A stretch of DNA of 36,392 nt from Bacteroidota bacterium (GTDB lineage: Bacteria > Bacteroidota > Bacteroidia > Flavobacteriales > Flavobacteriaceae), in the NCBI GenBank assembly GCA_024280145.1, contig JAJRQR010000210.1, forward strand, positions 1 through 36,392, in the 5' to 3' direction. The notes beneath the pieces are model-generated. The model had not been told where the DNA came from and searched no databases. It was given only the letters and a program-made list of their open reading frames with translations. The position numbers and the translations under genes are program-made. Positions 27,324 through 36,378 of the stretch are shown one piece after another (the first letter of the stretch is position 1; each line of letters starts with the position of its first letter).

Positions 27324-28547
27324 TTGAAAATACTTTTAACCGCCATATACCCATATGTTTTTATGCTTCTTTATCTTATCATACCTTTTGATAAGTACTT
27401 TAGAGCTTTTCCAAATATTTTAATGGCTGTATTAGTTATTGCTTTTCCGTTTGTAGTCTCAAAAAAAGATTTCAAAAAAATATTAATAAAACCTATCGCT
27501 ATATTAGTTCTGTTTTATTTATTCCTATTAGTTAATTCATTTATTCAAGGAACTATTGAAAATGACATTGGAATAATCAATAAAATGATGATTCCCATTG
27601 GCTTAGTTATATTGTATTTACCTATTGGAGATTTCAAAAAACTTAATAAAGCTATTGTTTATTCTTCATTTGTTGCCATCGTATTTACATTGTTTCAATT
27701 CATGATTTTAATTAATAATAACGCAGAAGTATCCTTTTTGTTTTTTCAAGAAACAGTGGATGCGCTTTTGATTGATAGGGTTTATATTGGTTTACTTTGC
27801 GTGTTAAGTATAATAATATCTTACCAATCCTTAACTAAGAAATACCATCCTGATAATAGTTATTATATAGCAAGTATTATTATTAATGTTTTGTACATAT
27901 TTTTAATAATGTCAAAAACAGCTATAATCATTTTAATAGCACTAACCGTATTAAGACAATTTTATGGACCCCAAAAAAGAATTCGACTTTTAATAACATC
28001 AGGAATCTTTATGAGTGTAGTTTTATTGGGTTATTTAAAATTTCAACCTTCTGATAAAGAAAAAACGAATAGTATAGAAAACTTATCTAGAATAAGATAT
28101 AACAATGCTTATTTGCCAATAGGTTACCGAACCATAATATGGGATTGTGCAATAAAAATCTCCTCTCAAAGTACCAATAAGTTATTCGGAATTGGATTTA
28201 AAGAAACATCAAATCAATTGGTTTCTTGTTATGATGATGTAATAGATGACGAACCTACAAGACATAATTTTATTACAAAAAGGTTTAACACTCACAATCA
28301 ATATGTGGACTTTTATTTAAGCTCAGGGCTTGTTAGCTTGGTTTTGTTTATTAGTGTTTTATTGTTTTTATTAATAAAATATCATGATAACTTTTACCCA
28401 ACCGCATTAATAATAACAATCATATTATTTGGGTTGGTAGAAAATTATTTTCATAGGCAAGTAGGCGCCTATTATATTGGTTTTATATTAGTGATGCTAT
28501 TAATTAATAACACTTTAAAAGAACCTACAAATAATAAGATACAATAA
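27324..28547 (+). CDS. O-antigen ligase/polymerase-like membrane protein
   Basis: 407 aa with about 11 hydrophobic helices. The start is a TTG at 27324, 3 nt after the wecG-like gene. IMSKTAIIILIALTVLRQF is followed by a periplasmic loop, YRTIIWDCAIKISSQS, then LFGIGFKETSNQLV, and NTHNQYVDFYLSSGLVSLVL, the Wzy_C pattern with R, GxG and HNQxxD/E. It is the third protein of this kind in the window. With WecG it may serve a second glycan or the same one; the sequence does not decide. Confidence 0.8.
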   Translation: MKILLTAIYPYVFMLLYLIIPFDKYFRAFPNILMAVLVIAFPFVVSKKDFKKILIKPIAILVLFYLFLLVNSFIQGTIENDIGIINKMMIPIGLVILYLPIGDFKKLNKAIVYSSFVAIVFTLFQFMILINNNAEVSFLFFQETVDALLIDRVYIGLLCVLSIIISYQSLTKKYHPDNSYYIASIIINVLYIFLIMSKTAIIILIALTVLRQFYGPQKRIRLLITSGIFMSVVLLGYLKFQPSDKEKTNSIENLSRIRYNNAYLPIGYRTIIWDCAIKISSQSTNKLFGIGFKETSNQLVSCYDDVIDDEPTRHNFITKRFNTHNQYVDFYLSSGLVSLVLFISVLLFLLIKYHDNFYPTALIITIILFGLVENYFHRQVGAYYIGFILVMLLINNTLKEPTNNKIQ

Positions 28548-28557
28548 ATAGTAATTG

Positions 28558-28565
28558 TATTTTTG
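28558..28565 (+). promoter_or_regulatory. Bacteroidota -7 box for the UDP-glucose dehydrogenase gene
   Basis: TATTTTTG matches TAnnTTTG, 38 nt upstream of the ATG at 28604, and is followed by CG as in many flavobacterial promoters. No TTG is seen at the usual upstream distance. It suggests a separate transcript for the last three plus-strand polysaccharide genes. Confidence 0.55.
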
Positions 28566-28603
28566 CGAATGTTTTTTAGTAAAATAAAGAAAGAATAAAT
28601 TAA

Positions 28604-29902
28604 ATGAAGATAGCAGTAATAGGAACAGGATATGTTGGATTAGTTACAGGAACTTGTTTGGCCGAAACAGGTAACGATGTAATTTGTGTAGATATAGATC
28701 AAAATAAAGTAGATCAAATGAAAGCTGGGGTTGTACCAATTTACGAACCACACTTAGATGTTTTGTTTGAAAGAAATATAAAAGCAGGGAGATTAAAATT
28801 TTCAACTTCATTAGATGAAGGGTTAGAGTTTGGCGAGATTGTTTTTCTTGCTTTACCAACTCCCGAAGACGAAGATGGATCAGCAGATTTATCTTATGTT
28901 TTAAATGTTTCTGAAGAAATAGGAAAAAAAATAAAAGAATATAAAGTAATTGTAGATAAAAGTACGGTACCTGTTGGAACTGCTGAAAAAGTACAAGCGA
29001 CCATTGCAAAAAATGCAGCTTGTGATTTTGATGTTGTTTCTAATCCGGAGTTTTTAAGAGAAGGCTATGCAGTTGATGATTTTTTAAAGCCAGAAAGAAT
29101 AGTTGTAGGATCAAGTAGCGAAAGAGCCACAACATTAATGAAGAAGCTTTACAGTCCTTTTGTGCGTTCTGGAAATCCAATTATTATTATGGATGAAAAG
29201 TCGGCAGAACTTACCAAATATGCTGCAAATGCATTCTTGGCAACCAAGATTACTTTTATGAACGAAATTGCTAATTACTGCGACAAAGTAGGTGCTGATG
29301 TTGATAAAGTAAGAGCAGGAATGGGAACTGATTCTAGAATTGGAAAACGATTTTTATTTCCAGGCATTGGTTATGGAGGTTCCTGTTTTCCTAAAGATGT
29401 AAAAGCATTACAAAAAGCAGGAAAAGATAAAAATTACGACTTCAAAATCTTAAATTCAGTAATTGAAGTAAATGAAAAGCAAAAAACAATTCTTTTACCA
29501 AAAATTGAAGATTATTTTAATGGTGATTTAGCTAATAAAAAACTGGCAATTTGGGGATTAGCTTTTAAACCAGAAACTGATGATATTCGGGAAGCACCAG
29601 CTATTTATTTAATGAAAGAATTACTTAACAAAGGAGCTTCTTTATCAGTTTTTGATCCCGAAGCAATGCTAAATATTAAAAAGCAATTTGGAGATTCACT
29701 TAGTTATTGTGATTCTATGTATGAAGCATTAGATGGAGCTGAGGCATTAGTAATTTGTACTGAATGGAGTATTTTTAGAACTCCAGATTTTAACAAAGTA
29801 AAAGAGTTATTAGAAAACCCAATAATTTTTGACGGAAGAAATCTATACGATGTTGAAGAGGTTAAGAATGAGGGAATTAATTATGTTTCTATAGGAAGAT
29901 AA
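28604..29902 (+). CDS. ugd: UDP-glucose 6-dehydrogenase
   Basis: Oxidises UDP-glucose to UDP-glucuronate. 432 aa: Rossmann motif [63 protein letters not shown], and the catalytic Cys in [33 protein letters not shown] opens the C-terminal domain. The product is the substrate of the decarboxylase encoded 2 nt downstream, so this pair gives UDP-GlcA and UDP-Xyl. Distinct from the wecC dehydrogenase. Confidence 0.96.
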   Translation: MKIAVIGTGYVGLVTGTCLAETGNDVICVDIDQNKVDQMKAGVVPIYEPHLDVLFERNIKAGRLKFSTSLDEGLEFGEIVFLALPTPEDEDGSADLSYVLNVSEEIGKKIKEYKVIVDKSTVPVGTAEKVQATIAKNAACDFDVVSNPEFLREGYAVDDFLKPERIVVGSSSERATTLMKKLYSPFVRSGNPIIIMDEKSAELTKYAANAFLATKITFMNEIANYCDKVGADVDKVRAGMGTDSRIGKRFLFPGIGYGGSCFPKDVKALQKAGKDKNYDFKILNSVIEVNEKQKTILLPKIEDYFNGDLANKKLAIWGLAFKPETDDIREAPAIYLMKELLNKGASLSVFDPEAMLNIKKQFGDSLSYCDSMYEALDGAEALVICTEWSIFRTPDFNKVKELLENPIIFDGRNLYDVEEVKNEGINYVSIGR

Positions 29903-29904
29903 AA

Positions 29905-30894
29905 ATGAAAAAAAGAATTTTAATAACAGGAGCAGCGGGATTTTTAGGATCTCATTTATGTGATAAATTTATTGCAGAAGGGTTTTCTGTTATTGGAATG
30001 GATAATTTAATAACAGGCGATTTAAAAAACATAGAACACTTATTTAAAAACGCTGATTTTGAGTTTTATCATCACGATGTAACCAAATTTGTTCATGTCC
30101 CAGGAGAATTAGATTATATACTTCATTTTGCTTCACCTGCAAGTCCGATAGATTACTTAAAAATACCTATTCAGACCTTAAAAGTGGGAGCTTTAGGAAC
30201 ACATAATTTATTAGGATTAGCAAAAGAAAAAAACGCTCGAATATTAATTGCTTCTACTTCCGAAGTATATGGTGATCCATTAGTACATCCACAAACCGAA
30301 GAATATTATGGTAATGTAAACACCATTGGACCTAGAGGAGTTTATGATGAAGCTAAACGTTTTCAAGAGTCAATTACGATGGCTTATCACCGTTTTCATG
30401 GTGTTGAAACTAGAATAGCAAGAATATTTAACACCTACGGACCAAGAATGCGATTAAACGATGGAAGAGTAATTCCTGCTTTTATGGGACAAGCATTACG
30501 AGGGGAAGATTTAACAGTGTTTGGCGATGGTTCTCAAACAAGATCATTCTGTTATGTAGAAGATGAAATTGAAGGTTTCTATAAACTTTTAATGAGTGAT
30601 TATTCTCTTCCTGTAAATATTGGAAATCCTCATGAAATCACCATTTTAGAATTTGCAAAAGAGATAATAAAATTAACGGGTACTGATCAGAAAATTATTT
30701 TTGAGCCTTTACCTACAGACGACCCTTTGCAAAGACAACCAGATATTACTAAAGCAAAAGAGATATTAAATTGGGAACCTAAAGTTTCTAGAGAAGAAGG
30801 AATGAGAAAAACTTTTGAATACTTTAAAAGCCTTTCTTCAGAAGAATTATTAAAAAGCGAACATAAAAATTTCACTAAACATATTAGACGATAA
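29905..30894 (+). CDS. UDP-glucuronate decarboxylase (UDP-xylose synthase)
   Basis: SDR enzyme of 329 aa converting UDP-GlcA to UDP-xylose. [63 protein letters not shown] (catalytic Tyr and Lys with the UXS-type Glu-Ala) and [19 protein letters not shown] are all diagnostic for UXS. There is no N-terminal membrane extension, so it is cytosolic. It is 2 nt downstream of the dehydrogenase that makes its substrate. An alternative fate, UDP-4-keto-pentose, is seen in ArnA-type enzymes, but the YDEAKR signature favours UXS. Confidence 0.93.
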   Translation: MKKRILITGAAGFLGSHLCDKFIAEGFSVIGMDNLITGDLKNIEHLFKNADFEFYHHDVTKFVHVPGELDYILHFASPASPIDYLKIPIQTLKVGALGTHNLLGLAKEKNARILIASTSEVYGDPLVHPQTEEYYGNVNTIGPRGVYDEAKRFQESITMAYHRFHGVETRIARIFNTYGPRMRLNDGRVIPAFMGQALRGEDLTVFGDGSQTRSFCYVEDEIEGFYKLLMSDYSLPVNIGNPHEITILEFAKEIIKLTGTDQKIIFEPLPTDDPLQRQPDITKAKEILNWEPKVSREEGMRKTFEYFKSLSSEELLKSEHKNFTKHIRR

Positions 30895-30897
30895 TTT

Positions 30898-32253
30898 ATG
30901 ATGTTTAAAAGAGGGAGATATTCAGGATTAATTAGACCAATTTCATACGGAATTGATCTGTTTATCATTTTCTTTTTCGCAAAGGAATTTTTTCAAGAAA
31001 ACAGCATTTATTTAAATTTTATCGTTTTTATTACCATTTCTTGGTTTATTATCTCTTTTTTTTCAAGTTTTTATGAAATTTATAGGTTTACAAAACTGGT
31101 AAAAATACTATCATTAATTGCCAAACAGTCTTTATTATTTACCGTATTACTATTTTCATTTTTTGGATTTTTTATTGAAATAGACAGAAGCAATATTGAT
31201 ATTTCAAAATACGTATTAACAGTTTTTGGACTTATAACGGTTTTTAAACTCACCATCTATTTTCTCTTAAAAAAATACAGAACTTTATTAGGTGGAAATT
31301 ATAGAACCGTAGTCATTTTAGGGTTAAATAAAAAGACCGAACAGTTACGTAAATTTTTCAATGACCGGCCTGAATATGGATATCAATTAAGCAAAACATT
31401 CGATTTTTCAGATAAATCACATAATATACTTGAAGAGGTTTTTTTATATATTAAAGAGAATGAGATAGATGAAATTTATTGTTCAATAGCAGAATTGTCA
31501 GATGAATTAATACAGAAAATAATCGAATTTTCAGACAACAATTTAAAAATACTAAAATTTATACCAGACAATAAAGAAATTTACACTAAAAATCTTGAGT
31601 ATAATTATTATGGATATTTACCAATTCTTTCCTTAAGAAAGATACCTATAGATAATTCCTTAAATAAATTTATTAAAAGATTGTTTGATATAATCCTTTC
31701 CTTATTTGTTATTGTTGGTGTTTTATCATGGTTGACACCCATACTAGCAATATTTATTAAAGCTGAATCAAAAGGACCTATCTTTTTTAAGCAAAAAAGA
31801 AATGGATTGGATTATAAAGAATTTTATTGCTATAAATATAGATCTATGCGACCAAATCCTGAAGCACATTTACATCAAATTAAAAGAGGAGATCCAAGAG
31901 TAACCAAAATCGGAAAGTTTATAAGAAAAACTAGCATAGACGAACTCCCTCAATTTATAAATGTTTTGAAGGGTGAAATGTCTGTAGTAGGCCCAAGACC
32001 TCATATGGTTAGTCACACACATATGTATGCCGAAAAAATAGATAAATTTATGGTCCGCCATTTTGTGAAACCAGGTATAACAGGGCTAGCTCAAGTAAGT
32101 GGTTTTAGAGGGGAAGTAGAAGATGATAATTTTATTACCAATAGAGTAAAATATGACATTTTTTATCTAGAAAATTGGTCGTTATTAATGGATTTAAAAA
32201 TTGTTTTTCAAACAATCTATAATGCTTTAGGTGGTGATGATAAAGCATATTAA
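30898..32253 (+). CDS. WcaJ/WbaP-type undecaprenyl-phosphate sugar phosphotransferase
   Basis: Starts the repeat unit by moving a sugar-1-phosphate from a UDP-sugar to undecaprenyl phosphate at the inner membrane. 451 aa: four N-terminal membrane helices (residues 10-120), a Rossmann-like middle (YRTVVILGLNKKTEQL), and a catalytic bac_transf domain at about 258-451: KRLFDIILSL, FFKQKRNGLDYKEFYCYKYR, DPRVTKIGKFIRKTSIDELP, VVGPRP, and PGITGLAQVSGFRGE. Glucose or galactose is usual for this subgroup, not provable here. It lies 3 nt after the decarboxylase. Its stop overlaps the stop of the minus-strand GT4 gene. Confidence 0.93.
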   Translation: MMFKRGRYSGLIRPISYGIDLFIIFFFAKEFFQENSIYLNFIVFITISWFIISFFSSFYEIYRFTKLVKILSLIAKQSLLFTVLLFSFFGFFIEIDRSNIDISKYVLTVFGLITVFKLTIYFLLKKYRTLLGGNYRTVVILGLNKKTEQLRKFFNDRPEYGYQLSKTFDFSDKSHNILEEVFLYIKENEIDEIYCSIAELSDELIQKIIEFSDNNLKILKFIPDNKEIYTKNLEYNYYGYLPILSLRKIPIDNSLNKFIKRLFDIILSLFVIVGVLSWLTPILAIFIKAESKGPIFFKQKRNGLDYKEFYCYKYRSMRPNPEAHLHQIKRGDPRVTKIGKFIRKTSIDELPQFINVLKGEMSVVGPRPHMVSHTHMYAEKIDKFMVRHFVKPGITGLAQVSGFRGEVEDDNFITNRVKYDIFYLENWSLLMDLKIVFQTIYNALGGDDKAY

Positions 32254-33419
32254 CAATTATCAACTAAATCAATTAATTCTTCAAATTGAATCCTAAAATT
32301 AAAATTTGTAATAGCAGTTTTTTGAATTTCCTTTTCAGAAAAATTCAATAGCTTTTCACTTGTTAGTGAGTTAATAAAAAGTTGAAACTCTTGTAAATTG
32401 TTTACCGGAATTACCCATCCAAGATTAAATTTATTAACTAACATTTCTCCTTCTCCACCAGCAAAATATAATATTGGTAAACCAATTCTACTTAACTCAA
32501 ATGTTTTTGAAGGGACCGAGCCATAAATCCTATTGGTTAAAGGCACAAAGCCAATATCATATTTTTGTAATTCTTGATGAAGAATTTCTCTATCCAATTC
32601 ACCATGATAAAAGATATTTTCTTTTTTTAATAATTTTATTTTTTCGGTTTCCGGGCCATTTCCATAAATATGAAGCTGCACCTCTTTAGTGAATTCTACT
32701 TCATTACATATTTTCAATAAACCTTGTGCAACTCCTAATAATCCTGCATAAACTATTTTAATTGGATTTTTTATATTCGGATTTTCAATAATTTCAGGAG
32801 GAGTGAAATCTGGAAAATTTCGATATAAAAATATTGGTTTATTTATTTCAATTTCTTTAATATGATGGAGAATTTCTTCAGATTGACCTAAAATCAAATG
32901 ACTTTTATAATAACAAAAATGTTCCATTTTTAAAAGTATGGTGTAATACATTCCCTTGTTTAATATCCCCATTTCCAACCCAGCTAATGGCCATAAATCA
33001 GAAACATTTAGAATAATATTTTTACTTAATAATTTTGCCCAAAACACCGCTGTAAAGCCAATAAAAACTGGCGAATATTGTATAATTACTTTTTTAGGAG
33101 ATTTAGTGAATAATAAAAATAAAGTTAAACTAAATGAGAAAGTCAACATAGAAAGCAACCTTACAAATTTATTGCTTGAGTTACTTGGTAAAACCCAAAG
33201 TCTATTAATTTTTCCAAAGGCAGTTTTCTCTTTTTTATAAAAACGTCCTTTATATCCTTTAAAAATCTTTCCTTGAGGGTAATTTGGCAAAGGACAAACA
33301 ACAGAAACTTTATAGTTGTTTTCTGAAAAACCTTTTACCATGGAAAATATTCTATTAGATGCTGCCCCTTTTTCTGGTGGGAAATAATTAGATATAATAA
33401 GAATTTCTTTTTGTTTCAA
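32250..33419 (-). CDS. GT4 family glycosyltransferase (WbuB-like)
   Basis: 389 aa. The N-terminal fold begins LIISNYFPPEKGAASNRIFS and contains VVCPLPNYPQGKIF, followed by LNVSDLWPLAGLEMG, typical of the WbuB/GT4 group. The C-terminal donor domain has IVYAGLLGVAQGL, LHIYGNGPETEKI, and the EX7E-like segment VPSKTFELSRIGLPILYFAG. It is the only intact GT4 gene in the window, apart from the broken one at 19.0 kb. It lies 4 nt downstream of the CapK-like gene and is probably co-transcribed. Donor and acceptor sugars are not predictable. Confidence 0.88.
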   Translation of the reverse strand: MKQKEILIISNYFPPEKGAASNRIFSMVKGFSENNYKVSVVCPLPNYPQGKIFKGYKGRFYKKEKTAFGKINRLWVLPSNSSNKFVRLLSMLTFSFSLTLFLLFTKSPKKVIIQYSPVFIGFTAVFWAKLLSKNIILNVSDLWPLAGLEMGILNKGMYYTILLKMEHFCYYKSHLILGQSEEILHHIKEIEINKPIFLYRNFPDFTPPEIIENPNIKNPIKIVYAGLLGVAQGLLKICNEVEFTKEVQLHIYGNGPETEKIKLLKKENIFYHGELDREILHQELQKYDIGFVPLTNRIYGSVPSKTFELSRIGLPILYFAGGEGEMLVNKFNLGWVIPVNNLQEFQLFINSLTSEKLLNFSEKEIQKTAITNFNFRIQFEELIDLVDNC

Positions 33420-33423
33420 CTTT

Positions 33424-34674
33424 TCAACTTTTTAATAATGAAACAAACTGTTTCAATTTCCCTCTTTTGCTTCTATCTAAGATTTCAACTTTTTCGAAAA
33501 TGAGAGTTAAATCACTTTCAAGATAGTTAGTCATTGCTTCTTTTATGATTTCTATATTATTTTTTGTTATCTCTTTTCCTGAAACATAGATTATTTTAAA
33601 CAAATCTAACTTTAGCTGTTCAATGACAAATTCTTTTACATTACCATCATCTTCAATCACACTTTTTGTAACGTAATAAAAGGTAAGTCCTGGAACAATT
33701 TTTCCGCTCGGAAGCTTAGCAACATCATTTGTTCTTCCAATTAATTGTTGTAAAACAGGGTTTTTTAATGTGCTTTTTTCTGAAAGAATTCCCAAATCAC
33801 CAACTTCATATCTAATTAAAGGATGTGCTTTGTTGTGCAATGAAGTAATTACTATTTTACCAGATTCTCCGGTTGGTACGGGTTGATTGTTTTCATCTAA
33901 AATTTCTATAAAAAGTGTTTCACTATTAATAACAAATTCATCTTTTGGATTGGTGAAGGCTATTAAATCCAATTCTGCAGCTCCATACTCATTTATAATG
34001 GGAACTCCCAACCATTTTTCAAGGAGGGTTTTATCTTTTTCAAAAAGCATTTCACTAGTAACAATACAATATTTTAATGTTGAGCAAACCTCTGTCAAAA
34101 CAATGTTTTTAGTTTTTAAATATTTCGCAAATAATACTATGGAGCTCGTGTAGCCATTGATATAATAAAAACTATTTTGTTGAAATATTTTGAAATATGA
34201 GTTCAATTTTTCTTCAGATAAATCGAAAACAAGAAACCGAAACCGATGACTTAACCAATCTTTTATTCGCTCCTTTTTATTTCCTAAAATATCTAAAGGG
34301 ATTCCATAAAATCTCGCTTGATACGAACGATTAAAATCAATACCAAACCATCCAAAACGGTTAATAATTTCTGCCCAAGTCATCGCATGGCAAAATTTAT
34401 CTTTTGCAAAAATTAATGGATGTCCACTAGAGCCAGATGTTTTATTAATGTAGCATTTTTTTTGTGTAAACCCTTTGGTAAGTCTTTCGTTGAAGGGAAT
34501 TTGTAAGTCTCTTTTTGTCATTATTGGAATACCCTCCCAATTTTCAACAGATTTGTTCCCTATAAAATTTTTATAAAAAGGATTGTTTTTTAAATGATAA
34601 TCAACAATTTCTTGTCGTTGTTTTTTTATATAATCTTCGTAATTAATCTCAGGAATAGCTTGAATTTCTTGCAA
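33424..34674 (-). CDS. CapK/phenylacetate-CoA-ligase-like adenylating protein
   Basis: 416 aa, cytoplasmic. An adenylate-forming fold: the phosphate-binding loop NKTSGSSGHPLIFAKD, YYINGYTSSIVLFAKYL, INEYGAAELDLIAF (A5-like motif), and LIRYEVGDLGIL followed by IGRTNDVAKLPSGK. Relatives called CapK occur in capsule and O-antigen loci and are thought to activate or attach acyl groups, but substrates are rarely known. It may supply an acyl or aminoacyl decoration to the glycan. It precedes the GT4 gene by 4 nt on the minus strand. Its relation to the GH3-like gene at 3.8 kb is only at superfamily level. Confidence 0.85.
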   Translation of the reverse strand: MQEIQAIPEINYEDYIKKQRQEIVDYHLKNNPFYKNFIGNKSVENWEGIPIMTKRDLQIPFNERLTKGFTQKKCYINKTSGSSGHPLIFAKDKFCHAMTWAEIINRFGWFGIDFNRSYQARFYGIPLDILGNKKERIKDWLSHRFRFLVFDLSEEKLNSYFKIFQQNSFYYINGYTSSIVLFAKYLKTKNIVLTEVCSTLKYCIVTSEMLFEKDKTLLEKWLGVPIINEYGAAELDLIAFTNPKDEFVINSETLFIEILDENNQPVPTGESGKIVITSLHNKAHPLIRYEVGDLGILSEKSTLKNPVLQQLIGRTNDVAKLPSGKIVPGLTFYYVTKSVIEDDGNVKEFVIEQLKLDLFKIIYVSGKEITKNNIEIIKEAMTNYLESDLTLIFEKVEILDRSKRGKLKQFVSLLKS

Positions 34675-34712
34675 TCTTTTTTTGCTTCCTTAATCGGAAA
34701 GCCATTTAATCG

Positions 34713-34743
34713 CAATGTAAATTCAAATAAATTCAATGTAAAT
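34713..34743. repeat. Two direct copies of CAATGTAAAT, 21 bp apart
   Basis: Identical 10-mers at 34713-34722 and 34734-34743 lie in the divergent region between the CapK-like gene and purD. The 21-bp period is two turns of B-DNA, which would put both on one face. It could be an operator or a small tandem duplication. The 152-nt intergenic region has otherwise only the purD -7 box. Confidence 0.35.
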
Positions 34744-34795
34744 AAATTAGGTCATCAATTTACAAATTAAATAAAACTCAATCTTAAAATAATGG

Positions 34796-34803
34796 TATTT
34801 TTG
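34796..34803 (+). promoter_or_regulatory. Bacteroidota -7 box for purD
   Basis: TATTTTTG matches TAnnTTTG, 23 nt upstream of the ATG. There is no TTG at the expected -33 position. Confidence 0.6.
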
Positions 34804-34826
34804 CAATAGTTTTTTAATTCTTAACA

Positions 34827-36101
34827 ATGAATATTTTAATTTTAGGTTCTGGTGGTCGTGAGCATACATTTGCTTATAAAATTTCACAAAGTAATAAGTG
34901 TAGTCAACTTTTTGTAGCTCCGGGTAATGCGGGAACTTCAGAAATCTCTATAAATGTTCCAATTTCAGTAAACGATTTTGAAGCCATTAAAAATTGCGTT
35001 GTAGAAAACGATATTAAAATGGTTATTGTTGGTCCTGAAGATCCATTAGTAAACGGAATAGCCGATTATTTCTTAGCTTCAGAAAACTTAAAAACCGTTA
35101 TGCTTATTGGTCCTTCCAAAGCAGGAGCCTTGCTTGAAGGAAGTAAAGAGCGTGCCAAAGAGTTTATGATTGACCATAAAATTCCAACAGCAGCTTACCA
35201 AAGTTTCACGAATGATACTTTAGCTGAAGGAAAAAAATTCTTAGAAAAATTAAATCCTCCCTACGTTTTAAAAGCAGATGGATTGGCAGCTGGAAAAGGG
35301 GTTTTAATTCTGGAAGACATCAACGAAGCAAAGCAAGAATTAGAAAATATGTTGTCCAATGCAAAATTTGGAGCAGCAAGTGAAACCGTTGTAATCGAAG
35401 AATTTTTAGACGGTATTGAACTCAGTGTTTTTGTATTAACCGATGGTAAAAACTATAAAATCTTACCAACAGCGAAAGACTACAAACGTATTGGCGAAGG
35501 CGACAAGGGTTTAAATACGGGAGGTATGGGAGCCATTTCTCCAGTTCCATTTGTTGATGCTATCTTAATGAATAAAATTGAAGAACGTATTGTAAAACCA
35601 ACGGTTAACGGACTTCAAAAAGAAAATATAGATTATAAAGGTTTTGTTTTTATAGGATTGATAAATGTAAATAACGAACCTTTGGTTATTGAATATAACG
35701 TTCGAATGGGCGATCCAGAAACTGAAGTAGTATTACCTAGAATTAAAACCGATTTGGTAACTTTATTTGAAGCGACTTTCCTTCAGAAATTAGAGGAAGT
35801 TTCTTTAGAAATTGATGACCGTGCAGCAACCACCGTAATGTTGGTTTCAGGCGGATATCCAGAGGCTTATGAAAAAGGAAAGGTCATTTCAGGAATTTCA
35901 GAAGTAAAAGACTCCATTGTCTTTCACGCAGGAACAACTACTAAAGATGGTAATGTGGTAACTAACGGAGGACGTGTATTAGCGGTTACTTCCTTAGATT
36001 CAGATTACATAAAGGCACTAAAAAAATCGTATCAAAACATAGAAAAACTACATTTTGATACGATGAATTATCGAAAGGATATAGGTTTTGATCTATCCTA
36101 A
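34827..36101 (+). CDS. purD: Phosphoribosylamine-glycine ligase (GAR synthetase)
   Basis: Second step of de novo purine synthesis: joins glycine to phosphoribosylamine with ATP. 424 aa, normal length. Motifs: ILGSGGREHTFAYKI at the N-terminus, FVAPGNAGT, VVGPEDPLVNGIADYF, the ATP-grasp KADGLAAGKGVLIL, NTGGMGAISPVPF, and EYNVRMGDPETEVVLPR with the metal ligands. It is a housekeeping gene unrelated to the polysaccharide genes and marks the downstream border of the locus. Its last 9 nt overlap the minus-strand membrane-protein gene. Confidence 0.98.
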   Translation: MNILILGSGGREHTFAYKISQSNKCSQLFVAPGNAGTSEISINVPISVNDFEAIKNCVVENDIKMVIVGPEDPLVNGIADYFLASENLKTVMLIGPSKAGALLEGSKERAKEFMIDHKIPTAAYQSFTNDTLAEGKKFLEKLNPPYVLKADGLAAGKGVLILEDINEAKQELENMLSNAKFGAASETVVIEEFLDGIELSVFVLTDGKNYKILPTAKDYKRIGEGDKGLNTGGMGAISPVPFVDAILMNKIEERIVKPTVNGLQKENIDYKGFVFIGLINVNNEPLVIEYNVRMGDPETEVVLPRIKTDLVTLFEATFLQKLEEVSLEIDDRAATTVMLVSGGYPEAYEKGKVISGISEVKDSIVFHAGTTTKDGNVVTNGGRVLAVTSLDSDYIKALKKSYQNIEKLHFDTMNYRKDIGFDLS

Positions 36102-36329
36102 ATATTCGTGTGCTGTAACAGTTTTATCTTCTTGACCTTCGGCATCATGCTTTTTAAGTTGACCAATCCAATAAACCATAGCAGCCATACAAATAGCCAT
36201 AAAAATCCATGATACTGTATTTGCTCCAAACCAGCTTGATGGCTCTAATTTTCTTAATTCATTATAAGGCCAAAAAGCCACATTTTCAAAAAATGATTGT
36301 ATTCCGTAAAAAAATCCGCTCCAAGTCAT
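36093..36329 (-). CDS. Small membrane protein, DUF6341-like
   Basis: 78 aa. One hydrophobic helix at about residues 37-56 (VSWIFMAICMAAMVYWIGQL) follows an amphipathic start (TWSGFFYGIQSFFENVAFWP) and LRKLEPSSWFGAN. This fits the flavobacterial family often found next to purD and sometimes labelled uracil phosphoribosyltransferase by neighbourhood; it has no such enzyme domain. Start: ATG at 36329. An upstream TTG at 36350 is in frame but lies inside the -7 box, so transcription would begin after it. The stop codon lies within purD. Function unknown. Confidence 0.75.
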   Translation of the reverse strand: MTWSGFFYGIQSFFENVAFWPYNELRKLEPSSWFGANTVSWIFMAICMAAMVYWIGQLKKHDAEGQEDKTVTAHEYLG

Positions 36330-36347
36330 ATCTTTATAATTTGACAG

Positions 36348-36378
36348 CAAAAATATAAATTAAGTCTCATGCTCACAA
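36348..36378 (-). promoter_or_regulatory. Full Bacteroidota promoter TTG-N20-TATTTTTG (minus strand)
   Basis: On the minus strand TTG (36378-36376) is followed after 20 nt by TATTTTTG (36355-36348), the same arrangement as at 5307-5337. It gives a transcription start near 36341, 12 nt before the ATG at 36329. Confidence 0.65.

Noticed and set aside
28644-29009. 121-aa open frame on the minus strand inside ugd
   Set aside because: It is a low-complexity Leu/Phe/His-rich frame opposite a well-conserved gene, with no start signal.
32474-33240. Plus-strand open frames inside the minus-strand GT4 gene
   Set aside because: They are shadows of a clear glycosyltransferase, with composition biased by the coding strand.
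36330-36350. TTG start at 36350 for the small membrane protein
   Set aside because: It overlaps the -7 box; the predicted transcript starts downstream, and the ATG at 36329 gives a family-like N-terminus.
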